Below, piece by piece: positions 1 to 10,481 of a stretch of 64,000 nucleotides of DNA (position 1 is its first letter; the number at the start of each line of letters is the position of its first letter). The DNA comes from Gammaproteobacteria bacterium. GTDB lineage: Bacteria; Pseudomonadota; Gammaproteobacteria; JAUZRS01. The translations under genes and the position numbers were made by a program. The stretch lies in the NCBI GenBank assembly GCA_030949385.1, contig JAUZSP010000005.1, forward strand, positions 1 to 64,000, read 5' to 3'. The notes beneath the pieces were generated by a model. That model made no database searches and was not told where the DNA came from. It saw only the letters and a list, made by a program, of their open reading frames with translations.

Positions 1-1
1 T

Positions 2-688
2 CTCGAAAAACTAATTCAACCTATATGTAGCGAGCACGATATAATTCTCGATTTTTTTGCCGGTTCTGCTACAACAGCCCATGCAGTTATGCAACTCAAC
101 GCAGGCGATGGTAGAAATCGGAAATGTATTTCTGTGCAGCTTCCCGAAGAAACTGATAAGAAGTCCGAAGCGGACAAAGCTGGTTATAAAAATATCGCTG
201 AAATATCAAAAGAGCGTATCCGTCGTGCTGGTAAAAAAATCAAAGAAGACAATGCAGATAAAGACGGCATAGAAAATCTTGATATAGGCTTCCGTGTTTT
301 CAAAATTGATAGTTCCAACATGGTGGATGTCACGCTATCCCCTGATGAAGCACATCCAGACATGTTTGAGGAACAGGTTGGGAATATTAAAAAAGACAGG
401 TCATCCGAAGACTTATTGTTCCAAGTATTGCTGGATTGGGGCGTGGATTTATCTCTCCCCATTCTTCAAGAAGATATTGAAGGGAAGAAAGTCTTCTTTG
501 TTGATGGCAATGCTTTGGCGGCGTGTTTTGATGAAAATATCAATGAAAACTTTGTTAAAAAACTCGCTGAGAAACAACCCTTGCGCGTTGTTTTCCGTGA
601 TGATGGTTTTGCCAGCGATGCCGTTAAAATCAATGTTGAACAAATATTCAAACTTAAATCACCAACAACCGATATCAAGGTTATTTAA
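2..688 (+). CDS. mod: Type III restriction-modification DNA methyltransferase (Mod), C-terminal part
   Basis: Modification subunit of a type III restriction-modification system, an N6-adenine DNA methyltransferase that also gives the Res partner its sequence specificity. The reading frame is open from base 2, so the start lies outside the window. Within the first 30 codons it carries [13 protein letters not shown], the SAM-binding FxGxG-type motif I. In beta-class methyltransferases this motif lies C-terminal to the DPPY catalytic motif, which must be upstream of the window. The remaining ~200 residues fit the C-terminal region of Mod proteins. It ends 14 bp before res, which fits a mod-res operon. 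The identification is firm because of the motif and the neighbour. Confidence 0.88.
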   Translation, partial: LEKLIQPICSEHDIILDFFAGSATTAHAVMQLNAGDGRNRKCISVQLPEETDKKSEADKAGYKNIAEISKERIRRAGKKIKEDNADKDGIENLDIGFRVFKIDSSNMVDVTLSPDEAHPDMFEEQVGNIKKDRSSEDLLFQVLLDWGVDLSLPILQEDIEGKKVFFVDGNALAACFDENINENFVKKLAEKQPLRVVFRDDGFASDAVKINVEQIFKLKSPTTDIKVI

Positions 689-702
689 GAGGGACTCTAA
701 AA

Positions 703-3700
703 ATGAAGAACTTACAATTTAAACAACTTCCCTATCAAACCGAGGCCGTAGAGGCTGTGGTCGATTGCTTTGCTGGGCAACCTAAACTTTCTGCTTTGTC
801 ATACCGTATTGATCCGGGTAAAGAAGTTGATGAGTCTAGTCAAAGACGTGCTGATATTTTACAGGATGGGTTTAAAAATACTGATCTTATGCTCACTGCG
901 GCACAGGTATTTACCAATATTCAAAATGTTCAACAGAAAAAAAACCTGCCTATTTCTGATGCGTTAGTGGAAACAAAATCCTGCAAAATAAATCTCGATA
1001 CAGAGATGGAAACAGGGACAGGTAAAACCTATTGCTATATCAAAACCATGTTTGAGATGAACAAACGATATGGCTGGAATAAGTTTGTTGTAGTTGTGCC
1101 TAGTATTGCCATTCGTGAAGGGGTCTATCAATCCTTTGATGGCATGACGGATCATTTTTTAGAAGAGTACGGTAAACGCGCCAAGGCTTTTATCTATAAT
1201 TCAAAATCGCTTCACGAGATTGAAAATTATTCATCCGATGCAGGTATTAATGTCATGGTTATCAATGTGCAAGCCTTTGCTGCACGAGGCAAAGATGCCC
1301 GCCGTATTTATATGGAGCTTGATGACTTCCAATCACGCCGTCCTATAGACGTGATTAAGAAGAATCGTCCTATATTAATTCTGGATGAGCCGCAAAAGAT
1401 GGAAGGCAAGAAGACAATGGAGTCTCTGGCAGAGTTCGAACCATTGTTCACGTTGCGCTATTCTGCAACACATAAAAATGAACACAATAAAGTACACCGT
1501 TTAGATGCTTTGGATGCTTACAACCAGAAGCTTGTGAAGAAGATATCTGTACGTGGAATATCGATTAAAGGACTGAGCGGCACAAATGCTTATCTCTACC
1601 TGCAATCCATTGAGGTTACTTCAACGAAGCCACCCGTGGCACGTATTGAATTTGAGGTTAAACAAAACAATGGTATCAAGCGTGTAGTCAGAAAAATCGG
1701 TAAAGGCATTAACTTATTCGATGAATCCAATGGGTTAGCAGAGTATAAAGATTTTGTAGTTTCAGATATTGATGCTGTTAAGGATACACTGACATTTACT
1801 AACGGTGTTGAGCTTACGGTTGGGGATGCTATTGGTGATGTAAATGAAGAAGCTTTACGCCGCATTCAGATAAGAGAAACAATCAAAGCCCATTTTGATA
1901 AAGAACAGGTTCTTTATCATCAAGGATTAAAAGTCCTGTCCCTTTTCTTTATTGATGAAGTGGCTAAGTATCGAAATTACGAAACGCCCGAAGATATGCG
2001 TGGTGAGTACGCCAAAATATTTGAAGAAGAATACAATCAATATTTGAACGAAGTTCTGACACTAGAAGATACCGCTTACAATAAATATCTCACAAACATT
2101 GCTACAGAAAAAACACATGAGGGGTATTTTTCAAAAGACAAAAAGAAAAAGTTTGTAAATTCTACAGTCAAACGCGGAGCAGAAGCTTCTGATGATGTGG
2201 ATGCATATGACCTGATATTAAAAGATAAGAAAAGACTACTTTCACTTGAAGAACCAGTACGCTTTATTTTCTCACACTCCGCATTGCGTGAGGGATGGGA
2301 TAATCCAAATGTTTTCAATATTTGCCAGCTTAAAAATCTAAACTACGATAATACGATTACAAGGCGTCAGGAACTTGGTCGTGGACTACGGCTGGCTGTA
2401 AACCAAAACGGTGATCGTATGGATAATCCATTAAACGTTCACCAGATTAACGTGTTAACCGTTATTGCGAACGAAAGCTATAAGGATTTTGTAAAAGCAC
2501 TTCTTAAAGAAACAGCAGATTCACTTTCCGCAAGACCTAAATCTGCCGATGAAGATTATTTCAAAGGAAAATCCATTAAAACAAAAGATGGTAGCGTAAA
2601 AATTGATGATCAAATGGCAAAACAAATTTATCGTTATCTTCTGAAAAGCGATTATACAGATGATGACGACATGATTGTGGAGGCATATCATGAGGCAAAG
2701 CGAGAGGGGACACTCTCGGAACTACCTGAAGACTTGAAACCCTATACAGAAGAAATACATCACCTGATAAGTGGTGTCTTTAGTGCCTCTTTATTGCCAG
2801 ATATTGAGGATGGTCGTAAAGCAAAAGAAAACCCTCTCAATGATAATTTTTATAAAAAAGAGTTCCAGCTGCTTTGGGAAAAAATCAATCGTAAAGCCGT
2901 ATACACAGTGGACTTTGATTCAAACGAACTGATCGAAAAATGCGTAAATACACTTAATGAAAAAGATGGTTTGAAAATATCCCCACTACAATATGTTATT
3001 GAATCAGGTGCGCAAACAGATACGTCCACCTATGACAATATCAAAGACGGAACAGCTTTTAAAGTATCTCAAACGTCTACGGAAACATATAAAGACTCTA
3101 TCAAGTCATCCATAAAATACGATCTTATCGGGCAGATTGCAGAAAACACTCAACTGACCAGGCGGACTATTGGCAGTATATTAAAAGGCATAAATACAGC
3201 AGTGTTTGGATTATATAAAACCAATCCTGAGGATTTTATTTTCAAAGTTTCAGTACTTATTAACGAACAGAAAGCCACAACAATAATTGAACACTTATCC
3301 TACGACCCATTAGATGAAGTTTATGGTACTGAAATATTTACAGCCGATAAGCCAAAGGAAGATTTCAGTAAAGCAATTCCTGTAAATCAGCATATTTATG
3401 ATTATGTATTCACCGATTCGAAAATTGAAACACAGTTTGTTAAAGAGCTAGATAAAAGTGCTGAGGTGGTTGTCTACGCAAAATTACCAAGAGGCTTTTC
3501 GATTCCAACGCCTGTTGGTAGCTATAACCCTGACTGGGCTATTTCCTTCAAAGAAGGCTCTGTAAAACACGTCTATTTTATTGCTGAGACCAAAGGCACA
3601 ATGAACTCTTTACAGCTTAAAAAAATAGAAAATATGAAAATAAAATGTGCTAAGAAATTCTTCAAAAAAATTACATCAGATCAAGTCAAATACGATGTGG

Positions 3701-3738
3701 TAAATAGTTATGAAAATCTTATGAAGATTGTAGTCTAG
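703..3738 (+). CDS. res: Type III restriction endonuclease (Res), helicase-nuclease subunit
   Basis: ATP-dependent restriction subunit that works with Mod to cut unmethylated foreign DNA after translocation. The 1011-residue length is typical of the family. An SF2 helicase core is visible: Walker [10 protein letters not shown] near residue 106, a DEAD-like ILDEPQKM box near residue 226, a SATH motif III, and a motif VI-like region [11 protein letters not shown]. Near the C-terminus, PDWAISF followed by YFIAETKG matches the PD-(D/E)XK nuclease core. A GAGGG ribosome-binding site sits 8 bases before the ATG, directly after mod. The gene is AT-richer than the sucCD region that follows, which suggests horizontal transfer, as is usual for these systems. 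Confidence 0.93.
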   Translation: MKNLQFKQLPYQTEAVEAVVDCFAGQPKLSALSYRIDPGKEVDESSQRRADILQDGFKNTDLMLTAAQVFTNIQNVQQKKNLPISDALVETKSCKINLDTEMETGTGKTYCYIKTMFEMNKRYGWNKFVVVVPSIAIREGVYQSFDGMTDHFLEEYGKRAKAFIYNSKSLHEIENYSSDAGINVMVINVQAFAARGKDARRIYMELDDFQSRRPIDVIKKNRPILILDEPQKMEGKKTMESLAEFEPLFTLRYSATHKNEHNKVHRLDALDAYNQKLVKKISVRGISIKGLSGTNAYLYLQSIEVTSTKPPVARIEFEVKQNNGIKRVVRKIGKGINLFDESNGLAEYKDFVVSDIDAVKDTLTFTNGVELTVGDAIGDVNEEALRRIQIRETIKAHFDKEQVLYHQGLKVLSLFFIDEVAKYRNYETPEDMRGEYAKIFEEEYNQYLNEVLTLEDTAYNKYLTNIATEKTHEGYFSKDKKKKFVNSTVKRGAEASDDVDAYDLILKDKKRLLSLEEPVRFIFSHSALREGWDNPNVFNICQLKNLNYDNTITRRQELGRGLRLAVNQNGDRMDNPLNVHQINVLTVIANESYKDFVKALLKETADSLSARPKSADEDYFKGKSIKTKDGSVKIDDQMAKQIYRYLLKSDYTDDDDMIVEAYHEAKREGTLSELPEDLKPYTEEIHHLISGVFSASLLPDIEDGRKAKENPLNDNFYKKEFQLLWEKINRKAVYTVDFDSNELIEKCVNTLNEKDGLKISPLQYVIESGAQTDTSTYDNIKDGTAFKVSQTSTETYKDSIKSSIKYDLIGQIAENTQLTRRTIGSILKGINTAVFGLYKTNPEDFIFKVSVLINEQKATTIIEHLSYDPLDEVYGTEIFTADKPKEDFSKAIPVNQHIYDYVFTDSKIETQFVKELDKSAEVVVYAKLPRGFSIPTPVGSYNPDWAISFKEGSVKHVYFIAETKGTMNSLQLKKIENMKIKCAKKFFKKITSDQVKYDVVNSYENLMKIVV

Positions 3739-3759
3739 AAGACCGCTGTGAAACACAGC

Positions 3760-4614
3760 TCACAGCGTCAACACGCGCAAAGCAACATCCACCGTCAAAG
3801 AGAGCTGTGTCAAATCAGCCACCGCCTGTTTGCCTTGCTTCGAAGCGCGATAAAGGTGCGGTGTCATGCTCAAAAGCTGCTGTAAAGGCTCCGCTGGCAA
3901 GGACTCCAACTCAAACTGCACCCGCTGATTTTGCTGCACCTGAAACCCCAATGAAATGGCCTGAGCAACGCTGGCCAGAGGGCTTTGGCGCACCTCTTCA
4001 TAAATGATTCGCCGCAACTCAAGCAGATGATCCTCCCCCGCATCCATTAAGATAATTTTGCCATTGGGTTTTAACACCCGTTTAAACTGAGAGTAATCGG
4101 CAAAACCAAAACAAGAAAGAATCAGGTCCACCGAGTTATCTTGCAACGGCAGATGGCGGTTGCTGCCCACCAGCCACGTTGCCTGCTGGTTTTTTTTCGC
4201 AGCGGCCAACACCGCCCATTTGGAAATATCCAAACCAATCGCAGCCACCTTAGGCTCATGATCATCAAGGGGCAGACTGTGCAACCAACCGCGTAAATAA
4301 TAACCCTCACCACAGCCCGCATCCAAAACCGTGATTAAACCCTGCTCAGCAAGATGGGGTTTAATAAACTCATTCAGCGCCAGCGAAAGCGGCTGATAAA
4401 AGCCCCGCTGCAAAAACGCACCCCGCGCCGCGATCATGCTTTTGCTGTCGCCAGGATCTTTGGATTTTTTAAACTGCACTGGCAAGAGATTAAGCTGACC
4501 TTGGCGCGCAAGGTCAAAACTGTGACCCTGAGGGCAACAATATTGCCTGCCCTGTTTCAACAACGGTGCGGCATCCAAAGGACAAGCGAGGTTATGTGCG
4601 GCTACTGTTTTCAT
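3760..4614 (-). CDS. rlmA: 23S rRNA (guanine-N1)-methyltransferase RlmA, copy A
   Basis: SAM-dependent methyltransferase expected to modify a guanine in helix 35 of 23S rRNA (G745 in E. coli). An N-terminal zinc-ribbon-like segment is followed by the RlmA signature [17 protein letters not shown] and SAM motif [12 protein letters not shown]. In the zinc segment the usual CPxC is CPLD here (residues 11-14), so one expected ligand is missing, while YCCPQGH supplies Cys and His. This is the copy with the complete native C-terminus (ending DVALRVLTL). It diverges from the abrB-vapC pair. Copy B shares most of the sequence, but about 18 base differences cluster in 4003-4197. Confidence 0.85.
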   Translation of the reverse strand: MKTVAAHNLACPLDAAPLLKQGRQYCCPQGHSFDLARQGQLNLLPVQFKKSKDPGDSKSMIAARGAFLQRGFYQPLSLALNEFIKPHLAEQGLITVLDAGCGEGYYLRGWLHSLPLDDHEPKVAAIGLDISKWAVLAAAKKNQQATWLVGSNRHLPLQDNSVDLILSCFGFADYSQFKRVLKPNGKIILMDAGEDHLLELRRIIYEEVRQSPLASVAQAISLGFQVQQNQRVQFELESLPAEPLQQLLSMTPHLYRASKQGKQAVADLTQLSLTVDVALRVLTL

Positions 4615-4703
4615 AGGTTGTTCTTATGCTGAGTCATCGGATGGATCCATAGCGGAGTTGAAACAATTATAAATCATCACAACATCTGGATGATAAAAAG
4701 CCA

Positions 4704-4732
4704 TTGACACACATCCAATCTGAAACTAAAGT
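4704..4732 (+). promoter_or_regulatory. Sigma-70 promoter of abrB-vapC, copy A
   Basis: A consensus -35 TTGACA (4704-4709) and a -10-like TAAAGT (4727-4732) are separated by 17 bp, 34 bp before the abrB start. Inverted TGGATG/CATCCA segments around it could bind the AbrB-type antitoxin for autoregulation; that last point is inference. Confidence 0.6.
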
Positions 4733-4765
4733 CTTACTTTATTCTTACCTCTTAGGCGGATCACA

Positions 4766-5020
4766 ATGAACATCACACGATTATCCAGCAAAGGCCAAGT
4801 GATCATACCAAAGCCATTGCGAATGGCTCATCACTGGGAAACCGGTCAAGAGCTTGTCGCCGTTGATGTCGGTGATGGAATTCTACTCAAACCCAAATCC
4901 CCTTTTGCAGAAACCCACATTAATGAGGTGGCTTCTTGCCTGAAAACCACCGAATCAGCAAAAACATTAGATGCAATGGAAGCAGCCATTGCCAAGGGAA
5001 TTCGGGATACATTCAAATGA
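4766..5020 (+). CDS. AbrB/SpoVT-family antitoxin, copy A
   Basis: Antitoxin of a type II toxin-antitoxin module; it should bind its own promoter and neutralise the PIN toxin encoded next. The 84 residues begin with the swapped-hairpin AbrB fold signature (ITRLSSKGQVIIPKPLR, then a GDGILLKP strand). The C-terminal half would wrap the toxin. The stop overlaps the toxin start as ATGA (5017-5020), the usual translational coupling for such pairs. The protein is identical to copy B at 8548-8802. Confidence 0.88.
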   Translation: MNITRLSSKGQVIIPKPLRMAHHWETGQELVAVDVGDGILLKPKSPFAETHINEVASCLKTTESAKTLDAMEAAIAKGIRDTFK

Positions 5021-5379
5021 TTGCAGTCGATACCAATCTCATCGTTCGATTCTTGACCCAAGATGATGAACAACAGTACAAAAAAGCATACTCACTTTTC
5101 AGCTCTGAAGAGATCTTTATCCCAGACACCGTGATTCTCGAAACCGAGTGGGTGCTGCGCTACGCCTACACGTTCTCTCCTGAAGAGATCTGCACCGCCT
5201 TTATTGCTCTGTTTGGCTTGAAGAACATTCAGCTTTCCAATCCCTTCTTTATTGCCCAAGCCATTGAATGGCACAAACAGGGCGTGGATTTCTCCGATGC
5301 GTTGCATCTGGCTCAATGCCAACAACACGAAAAACTGTACACGTTTGATAAAAATTTATCGCCAAGGCAAAAAATGTAA
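5017..5379 (+). pseudogene. vapC: VapC-type PIN-domain toxin, copy A, frameshifted C-terminus
   Basis: PIN-domain ribonuclease toxin. Conserved acidic positions are visible: the Asp in IAVDTN at the start, Glu in ILETEW, and Asp in DFSDALHLA. The run of five A at 5350-5354 is six A in copy B (9132-9137). The missing base changes the last residues to NLSPRQKM and removes the final conserved part of the fold, which in copy B reads KKFIAKAKN. The first ~110 residues match copy B. Activity is doubtful, and a homopolymer sequencing error cannot be excluded. Confidence 0.8.
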
Positions 5380-5518
5380 CTCAGTGTGACGTTGCCTTGC
5401 CTTAAAAATTAGGCCGCAATCTCAACGTTATTCCAAAGTCCAAACCCTTGCCATTCCCTCACCGTTAGCATCTAATAACAGTACGGTTGCAATTCACAAA
5501 AAAAACCAAGGTAAGCGC

Positions 5519-6682
5519 ATGAATCTACACGAATATCAGGCCAAACAGCTCTTCCAAGAGTACGGCATCGCCGTGCCAGAAAACCACACCGTCACCGATG
5601 CGGCTCAGGTTGCAGCGGTGCTGCAAAAACTCGGCGGCCAACGCTGGGTGGTCAAAGCCCAAGTTCATGCCGGTGGCCGTGGCAAAGCCGGTGGGGTTAA
5701 GTTATTGGATTCTGCGGCTGAAGTGCAGCACTTTGTCACTCAACTGCTCGGCAGCCAACTGGTCACGTTTCAGACCGATGCCCACGGCCAACCCGTCAAT
5801 CGAGTGCTGATCGAAGCACCCTGCACCATCGAGCGGGAACTCTATCTCGGAGCAGTGATTGATCGTTCACGGCAACGCTTGGTGATGATGGCCTCCACCG
5901 AAGGCGGCATGGAGATCGAAAAGGTCGCCGCCGACACCCCTGAGAAAATTTTACAGGTGGTGATTGATCCCATGCTCGGCCTGCTGCCCTACCAGTGCCG
6001 TGAGCTGGCCTTTGCTCTGGGTCTGAAAGGCGCGGCCTTTAAACAGTTCGGCACACTGGCCAGCGGTTTGGCCAAACTGTTTGTGGAAAAAGACCTCAGT
6101 CTGCTGGAAGTCAACCCCTTGGTGGTCAGCAGCGACAACCAATTGATCTGTCTCGATGGCAAAATCAACCTCGACGACAACGCCCTCTATCGGCACCCCG
6201 ATCTGCTGGCGATGCGCGACGAAAGCCAAGAAGACCGCCGCGAGATCGAAGCGCAAAAGTGGGATCTCAACTACATCGCCCTCGACGGCGAAATCGGCTG
6301 TCTGGTCAACGGTGCCGGTTTGGCCATGGCCACGATGGATCTGATCCAACTCTACGGCGGCACTCCGGCCAACTTCCTCGATGTGGGCGGCGGAGCCACA
6401 GCAGAACGGGTCGCCGAAGCCTTCAAAATTATTTTATCGGATCACAACGTCAAGGGCATTTTGGTGAATATTTTTGGCGGTATCGTGCGCTGTGACCTGA
6501 TTGCCGAGGGCATTATTCAAGCGGTCAAAGAGGTCGGCATTACGGTGCCGGTGGTGGTGCGACTGGAGGGCAACAGCGCCGAACAGGGCAGCGCCCTTTT
6601 GGAACAGAGTGGCCTCAACATCATCGCCCCCCACAGCCTCACCGATGCCGCTGAAAAAATCGTCAGCGCCATCCAAGCCTAA
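5519..6682 (+). CDS. sucC: Succinyl-CoA synthetase beta subunit, copy A
   Basis: Beta subunit of succinate-CoA ligase in the TCA cycle, converting succinyl-CoA to succinate with nucleotide triphosphate formation. The 387 residues match the normal size. It begins [12 protein letters not shown], the typical ATP-grasp N-terminus, and contains [15 protein letters not shown] and the C-terminal ligase motifs GGGATAERV and [10 protein letters not shown]. An AAGG ribosome-binding site precedes the ATG, and sucD follows 15 bp later. The protein appears identical to copy B. Confidence 0.96.
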   Translation: MNLHEYQAKQLFQEYGIAVPENHTVTDAAQVAAVLQKLGGQRWVVKAQVHAGGRGKAGGVKLLDSAAEVQHFVTQLLGSQLVTFQTDAHGQPVNRVLIEAPCTIERELYLGAVIDRSRQRLVMMASTEGGMEIEKVAADTPEKILQVVIDPMLGLLPYQCRELAFALGLKGAAFKQFGTLASGLAKLFVEKDLSLLEVNPLVVSSDNQLICLDGKINLDDNALYRHPDLLAMRDESQEDRREIEAQKWDLNYIALDGEIGCLVNGAGLAMATMDLIQLYGGTPANFLDVGGGATAERVAEAFKIILSDHNVKGILVNIFGGIVRCDLIAEGIIQAVKEVGITVPVVVRLEGNSAEQGSALLEQSGLNIIAPHSLTDAAEKIVSAIQA

Positions 6683-6697
6683 TTTAAGAGAGAAAGC

Positions 6698-7789
6698 ATG
6701 AGCGTTCTAATCAACACCCACAGTAAAGTGATTTGCCAAGGTTTCACCGGCAAACAAGGCACCTTCCACTCCGAACAGGCCATCGCCTACGGCACGCAGA
6801 TGGTGGGCGGGGTCACTCCCGGCAAGGGCGGCCAAAGGCACCTTGATCTGCCGGTTTTTAATACGGTGCGTGAAGCGGTGGATCAGACCCAAGCCGATGC
6901 CAGCGTCATCTACGTGCCTGCGCCCTTTTGCAAAGATTCCATTATCGAAGCCGCCAATGCGGGGATCAAACTGATCGTCTGCATCACCGAAGGCATCCCC
7001 ACCCTCGACATGCTACAGGCAAAAAAATACGTCGATGAGATGGGTGCGCGCCTCATCGGCCCCAACTGCCCGGGCATCATCACCCCTGGTGAGTGCAAAA
7101 TCGGCATTATGCCCGGCGCCATTCATCACGCAGGCAAGGTGGGCGTGGTGTCGCGTTCCGGCACCCTCACCTACGAGGCGGTCTACCAAACCACCGCCAA
7201 AGGCTACGGCCAAAGCACCTGCATCGGCATCGGCGGTGATCCCATTCCCGGCACCAACTTTATCGACTGTCTGGAACTGTTTGAAAACGACCCACAGACG
7301 GAAGCAATTTTAATGGTGGGTGAAATCGGCGGCACAGCAGAAGAGGAAGCGGCGGAATACATCCAAAGCAACGTCAGCAAACCGGTCACCGCCTACATTG
7401 CCGGGGTCACCGCACCGGCAGGCAAACGCATGGGACACGCCGGAGCCATTATTGCCGGTGGCAAAGGCACCGCTGAAGATAAATTCAGAGCCTTGGAAGC
7501 CGCAGGCGTGCATACGGTACGTTCACCTGCGATGTTGGGAGACGGGGTGGCTGAGGTTACGGGCCAACATCCACCGTCAAAGAGAGCTGTGTCAAATCAG
7601 CCACCGCCTGTTTGCCTTGCTTCGAAGCGCGATAAAGGTGCGGTGTCATGCTCAAAAGCTGCTGTAAAGGCTCCGCTGGCAAGGACTCCAACTCAAACTG
7701 CACCCGCTGATTTTGCTGCACCTGAAACCCCAATGAAATGGCCTGAGCAACGCTGGCCAGAGGGCTTTGGCGCACCTCTTCATAAATAA
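6698..7789 (+). CDS. sucD: Succinyl-CoA synthetase alpha subunit, copy A, with chimeric C-terminal tail
   Basis: Alpha subunit that carries the phospho-histidine (GHAGAI, His near residue 247). The first ~289 residues match the intact copy B apart from conservative changes (Y/F near 221, V/I near 288). The duplication junction at 7564/7565 then replaces the native stop, and the frame runs on through antisense sequence of the rlmA copy B 3' end. This adds about 74 unrelated residues, rich in Lys, Pro and Ala, before a stop at 7787-7789. The catalytic core is complete, so the chimera could be active if the tail is tolerated. Confidence 0.9.
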   Translation: MSVLINTHSKVICQGFTGKQGTFHSEQAIAYGTQMVGGVTPGKGGQRHLDLPVFNTVREAVDQTQADASVIYVPAPFCKDSIIEAANAGIKLIVCITEGIPTLDMLQAKKYVDEMGARLIGPNCPGIITPGECKIGIMPGAIHHAGKVGVVSRSGTLTYEAVYQTTAKGYGQSTCIGIGGDPIPGTNFIDCLELFENDPQTEAILMVGEIGGTAEEEAAEYIQSNVSKPVTAYIAGVTAPAGKRMGHAGAIIAGGKGTAEDKFRALEAAGVHTVRSPAMLGDGVAEVTGQHPPSKRAVSNQPPPVCLASKRDKGAVSCSKAAVKAPLARTPTQTAPADFAAPETPMKWPEQRWPEGFGAPLHK

Positions 7790-8396
7790 TCCGCCGCAGT
7801 TCAAGCAGATGATCCTCACCCGCATCCATTAGGATAATTTTACCTTTGGGTTTTAACACCCGTTTAAACTGAGCGTAATCAGCAAAACCAAAACAAGAGA
7901 GAATCAGATCCACCGAGTTATCTTGCAACGGCAGATGGCGGTTGCTGCCCACCAACCAGGTGGCCTGTTGGCTTTTTTTCGCAGCGGCCAACACCGCCCA
8001 TTTGGAAATATCCAAACCAATCGCAGCCACCTTAGGCTCATGATCATCAAGGGGCAGACTGTGCAACCAACCGCGTAAATAATAACCCTCACCACAGCCC
8101 GCATCCAAAACCGTGATTAAACCCTGCTCAGCAAGATGGGGTTTAATAAACTCATTCAGCGCCAGCGAAAGCGGCTGATAAAAGCCCCGCTGCAAAAACG
8201 CACCCCGCGCCGCGATCATGCTTTTGCTGTCGCCAGGATCTTTGGATTTTTTAAACTGCACTGGCAAGAGATTAAGCTGACCTTGGCGCGCAAGGTCAAA
8301 ACTGTGACTCTGAGGGCAACAATATTGCCTGCCCTGTTTCAACAACGGTGCGGCATCCAAAGGACAAGCGAGGTTATGTGCGGCTACTGTTTTCAT
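7557..8396 (-). CDS. rlmA: 23S rRNA (guanine-N1)-methyltransferase RlmA, copy B, altered C-terminus
   Basis: Paralogue of the gene at 3760-4614. The tandem-duplication junction replaces the last residues (copy A ends DVALRVLTL, this one ends DVGP), costing about five residues. Other differences from copy A are scattered substitutions such as G30S beside the zinc-ribbon His, and N/S and N/K changes in the SAM domain. The SAM motif [12 protein letters not shown] is intact, so function is plausible. It diverges from abrB copy B as in unit A. Confidence 0.82.
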   Translation of the reverse strand: MKTVAAHNLACPLDAAPLLKQGRQYCCPQSHSFDLARQGQLNLLPVQFKKSKDPGDSKSMIAARGAFLQRGFYQPLSLALNEFIKPHLAEQGLITVLDAGCGEGYYLRGWLHSLPLDDHEPKVAAIGLDISKWAVLAAAKKSQQATWLVGSNRHLPLQDNSVDLILSCFGFADYAQFKRVLKPKGKIILMDAGEDHLLELRRIIYEEVRQSPLASVAQAISLGFQVQQNQRVQFELESLPAEPLQQLLSMTPHLYRASKQGKQAVADLTQLSLTVDVGP

Positions 8397-8485
8397 AGGT
8401 TGTTCTTATGCTGAGTCATCGGATGGATCCATAGCGGAGTTGAAACAATTATAAATCATCACAACATCTGGATGATAAAAAGCCA

Positions 8486-8514
8486 TTGACACACATCCAA
8501 TCTGAAACTAAAGT
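8486..8514 (+). promoter_or_regulatory. Sigma-70 promoter of abrB-vapC, copy B
   Basis: Same TTGACA/17 bp/TAAAGT arrangement as in copy A, at the position predicted by the 3782-bp offset. Confidence 0.6.
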
Positions 8515-8547
8515 CTTACTTTATTCTTACCTCTTAGGCGGATCACA

Positions 8548-8802
8548 ATGAACATCACACGATTATCCAGCAAAGGCCAAGTGATCATACCAAAGCCATT
8601 GCGAATGGCTCATCACTGGGAAACCGGTCAAGAGCTTGTCGCCGTTGATGTCGGTGATGGAATTCTACTCAAACCCAAATCCCCTTTTGCAGAAACCCAC
8701 ATTAATGAGGTGGCTTCTTGCCTGAAAACCACCGAATCAGCAAAAACATTAGATGCAATGGAAGCAGCCATTGCCAAGGGAATTCGGGATACATTCAAAT
8801 GA
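8548..8802 (+). CDS. AbrB/SpoVT-family antitoxin, copy B
   Basis: Identical in protein sequence to the copy at 4766-5020, with the same AbrB swapped-hairpin N-terminus and the same ATGA overlap with the toxin start (8799). It is paired here with an intact VapC. With two identical antitoxin genes and perhaps one working toxin, the antitoxin may be in excess; that is inference. Confidence 0.88.
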   Translation: MNITRLSSKGQVIIPKPLRMAHHWETGQELVAVDVGDGILLKPKSPFAETHINEVASCLKTTESAKTLDAMEAAIAKGIRDTFK

Positions 8803-9188
8803 TTGCAGTCGATACCAATCTCATCGTTCGATTCTTGACCCAAGATGATGAACAACAGTACAAAAAAGCATACTCACTTTTCAGCTCTGAAGAGATCTTT
8901 ATCCCAGACACCGTGATTCTCGAAACCGAGTGGGTGCTGCGCTACGCCTACACGTTCTCTCCTGAAGAGATCTGCACCGCCTTTATTGCTCTGTTTGGCT
9001 TGAAGAACATTCAGCTTTCCAATCCCTTCTTTATTGCCCAAGCCATTGAATGGCACAAACAGGGCGTGGATTTCTCCGATGCGTTGCATCTGGCTCAATG
9101 CCAACAACACGAAAAACTGTACACGTTTGATAAAAAATTTATCGCCAAGGCAAAAAATGTAACTCAGTGTGACGTTGCCTTGCCTTAA
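8799..9188 (+). CDS. vapC: VapC-type PIN-domain ribonuclease toxin, copy B (intact)
   Basis: Complete 129-residue PIN-domain toxin, expected to cleave RNA and to be held inactive by the AbrB-type antitoxin. PIN acidic residues are seen in IAVDTN (start), ILETEW and DFSDALHLA, with the terminal strand region TFDKKFIAKAKN. The start is taken at the ATGA overlap with the antitoxin stop. The six-A run at 9132-9137 keeps the frame open, unlike copy A. The pair sits between rlmA and sucC in both duplication units. Confidence 0.88.
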   Translation: MIAVDTNLIVRFLTQDDEQQYKKAYSLFSSEEIFIPDTVILETEWVLRYAYTFSPEEICTAFIALFGLKNIQLSNPFFIAQAIEWHKQGVDFSDALHLAQCQQHEKLYTFDKKFIAKAKNVTQCDVALP

Positions 9189-9302
9189 AGCAATAGGCCG
9201 CAATCTCAACGTTATTCCAAAGTCCAAACCCTTGCCATTCCCTCACCGTTAGCATCTAATAACCACACGGTTGCAATTCACAGAAAAAACCAAGGTAAAC
9301 GC

Positions 9303-10466
9303 ATGAATCTACACGAATATCAGGCCAAACAGCTCTTCCAAGAGTACGGCATCGCCGTGCCAGAAAACCACACCGTCACCGATGCGGCTCAGGTTGCAGC
9401 GGTGCTGCAAAAACTCGGCGGCCAACGCTGGGTGGTCAAAGCCCAAGTTCATGCCGGTGGCCGTGGCAAAGCCGGTGGGGTTAAGTTATTGGATTCTGCG
9501 GCTGAAGTGCAGCACTTTGTCACTCAACTGCTCGGCAGCCAACTGGTCACGTTTCAGACCGATGCCCACGGCCAACCCGTCAATCGAGTGCTGATCGAAG
9601 CACCCTGCACCATCGAGCGGGAACTCTATCTCGGAGCAGTGATTGATCGTTCACGGCAACGCTTGGTGATGATGGCCTCCACCGAAGGCGGCATGGAGAT
9701 CGAAAAGGTCGCCGCCGACACCCCTGAGAAAATTTTACAGGTGGTGATTGATCCCATGCTCGGCCTGCTGCCCTACCAGTGCCGTGAGCTGGCCTTTGCT
9801 CTGGGTCTGAAAGGCGCGGCCTTTAAACAGTTCGGCACACTGGCCAGCGGTTTGGCCAAACTGTTTGTGGAAAAAGACCTCAGTCTGCTGGAAGTCAACC
9901 CCTTGGTGGTCAGCAGCGACAACCAATTGATCTGTCTCGATGGCAAAATCAACCTCGACGACAACGCCCTCTATCGGCACCCCGATCTGCTGGCGATGCG
10001 CGACGAAAGCCAAGAAGACCGCCGCGAGATCGAAGCGCAAAAGTGGGATCTCAACTACATCGCCCTCGACGGCGAAATCGGCTGTCTGGTCAACGGTGCC
10101 GGTTTGGCCATGGCCACGATGGATCTGATCCAACTCTACGGCGGCACTCCGGCCAACTTCCTCGATGTGGGCGGCGGAGCCACAGCAGAACGGGTCGCCG
10201 AAGCCTTCAAAATTATTTTATCGGATCACAACGTCAAGGGCATTTTGGTGAATATTTTTGGCGGTATCGTGCGCTGTGACCTGATTGCCGAGGGCATTAT
10301 TCAAGCGGTCAAAGAGGTCGGCATTACGGTGCCGGTGGTGGTGCGACTGGAGGGCAACAGCGCCGAACAGGGCAGCGCCCTTTTGGAGCAGAGTGGCCTC
10401 AACATCATCGCCCCCCACAGCCTCACCGATGCCGCTGAAAAAATCGTCAGCGCCATCCAAGCCTAA
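9303..10466 (+). CDS. sucC: Succinyl-CoA synthetase beta subunit, copy B
   Basis: Second copy of sucC, 387 residues, apparently identical in protein sequence to copy A (a silent A/G change near 10388 is visible). ATP-grasp and ligase motifs are as in copy A. It precedes the intact sucD copy B by 15 bp, so this unit can make a normal SucCD enzyme. Confidence 0.96.
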   Translation: MNLHEYQAKQLFQEYGIAVPENHTVTDAAQVAAVLQKLGGQRWVVKAQVHAGGRGKAGGVKLLDSAAEVQHFVTQLLGSQLVTFQTDAHGQPVNRVLIEAPCTIERELYLGAVIDRSRQRLVMMASTEGGMEIEKVAADTPEKILQVVIDPMLGLLPYQCRELAFALGLKGAAFKQFGTLASGLAKLFVEKDLSLLEVNPLVVSSDNQLICLDGKINLDDNALYRHPDLLAMRDESQEDRREIEAQKWDLNYIALDGEIGCLVNGAGLAMATMDLIQLYGGTPANFLDVGGGATAERVAEAFKIILSDHNVKGILVNIFGGIVRCDLIAEGIIQAVKEVGITVPVVVRLEGNSAEQGSALLEQSGLNIIAPHSLTDAAEKIVSAIQA

Positions 10467-10481
10467 TTTAAGAGAGAGAGC

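Larger units (their letters stand above)
3783..7564. repeat. Tandem duplication unit A (rlmA-abrB-vapC-sucC-sucD)
   Basis: First unit of a direct head-to-tail duplication. The sequence from CAACATCCACCG at 3783 recurs from 7565, an offset of 3782 bp rising to 3784 after two small indels near vapC. It holds all of abrB, vapC and sucC, nearly all of rlmA and all but the last codons of sucD. The right border joins sucD directly to the 3' end of rlmA with no obvious microhomology. Differences between units cluster near the unit ends (the 3' parts of rlmA and sucD), while abrB to sucC is almost identical. Confidence 0.95.

Noticed and set aside
5380-5518. Possible small gene or RNA between vapC and sucC
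   Set aside because: The 139-bp gap holds only the sucC ribosome-binding region and the remnant vapC end; no conserved hairpin or open frame is visible.
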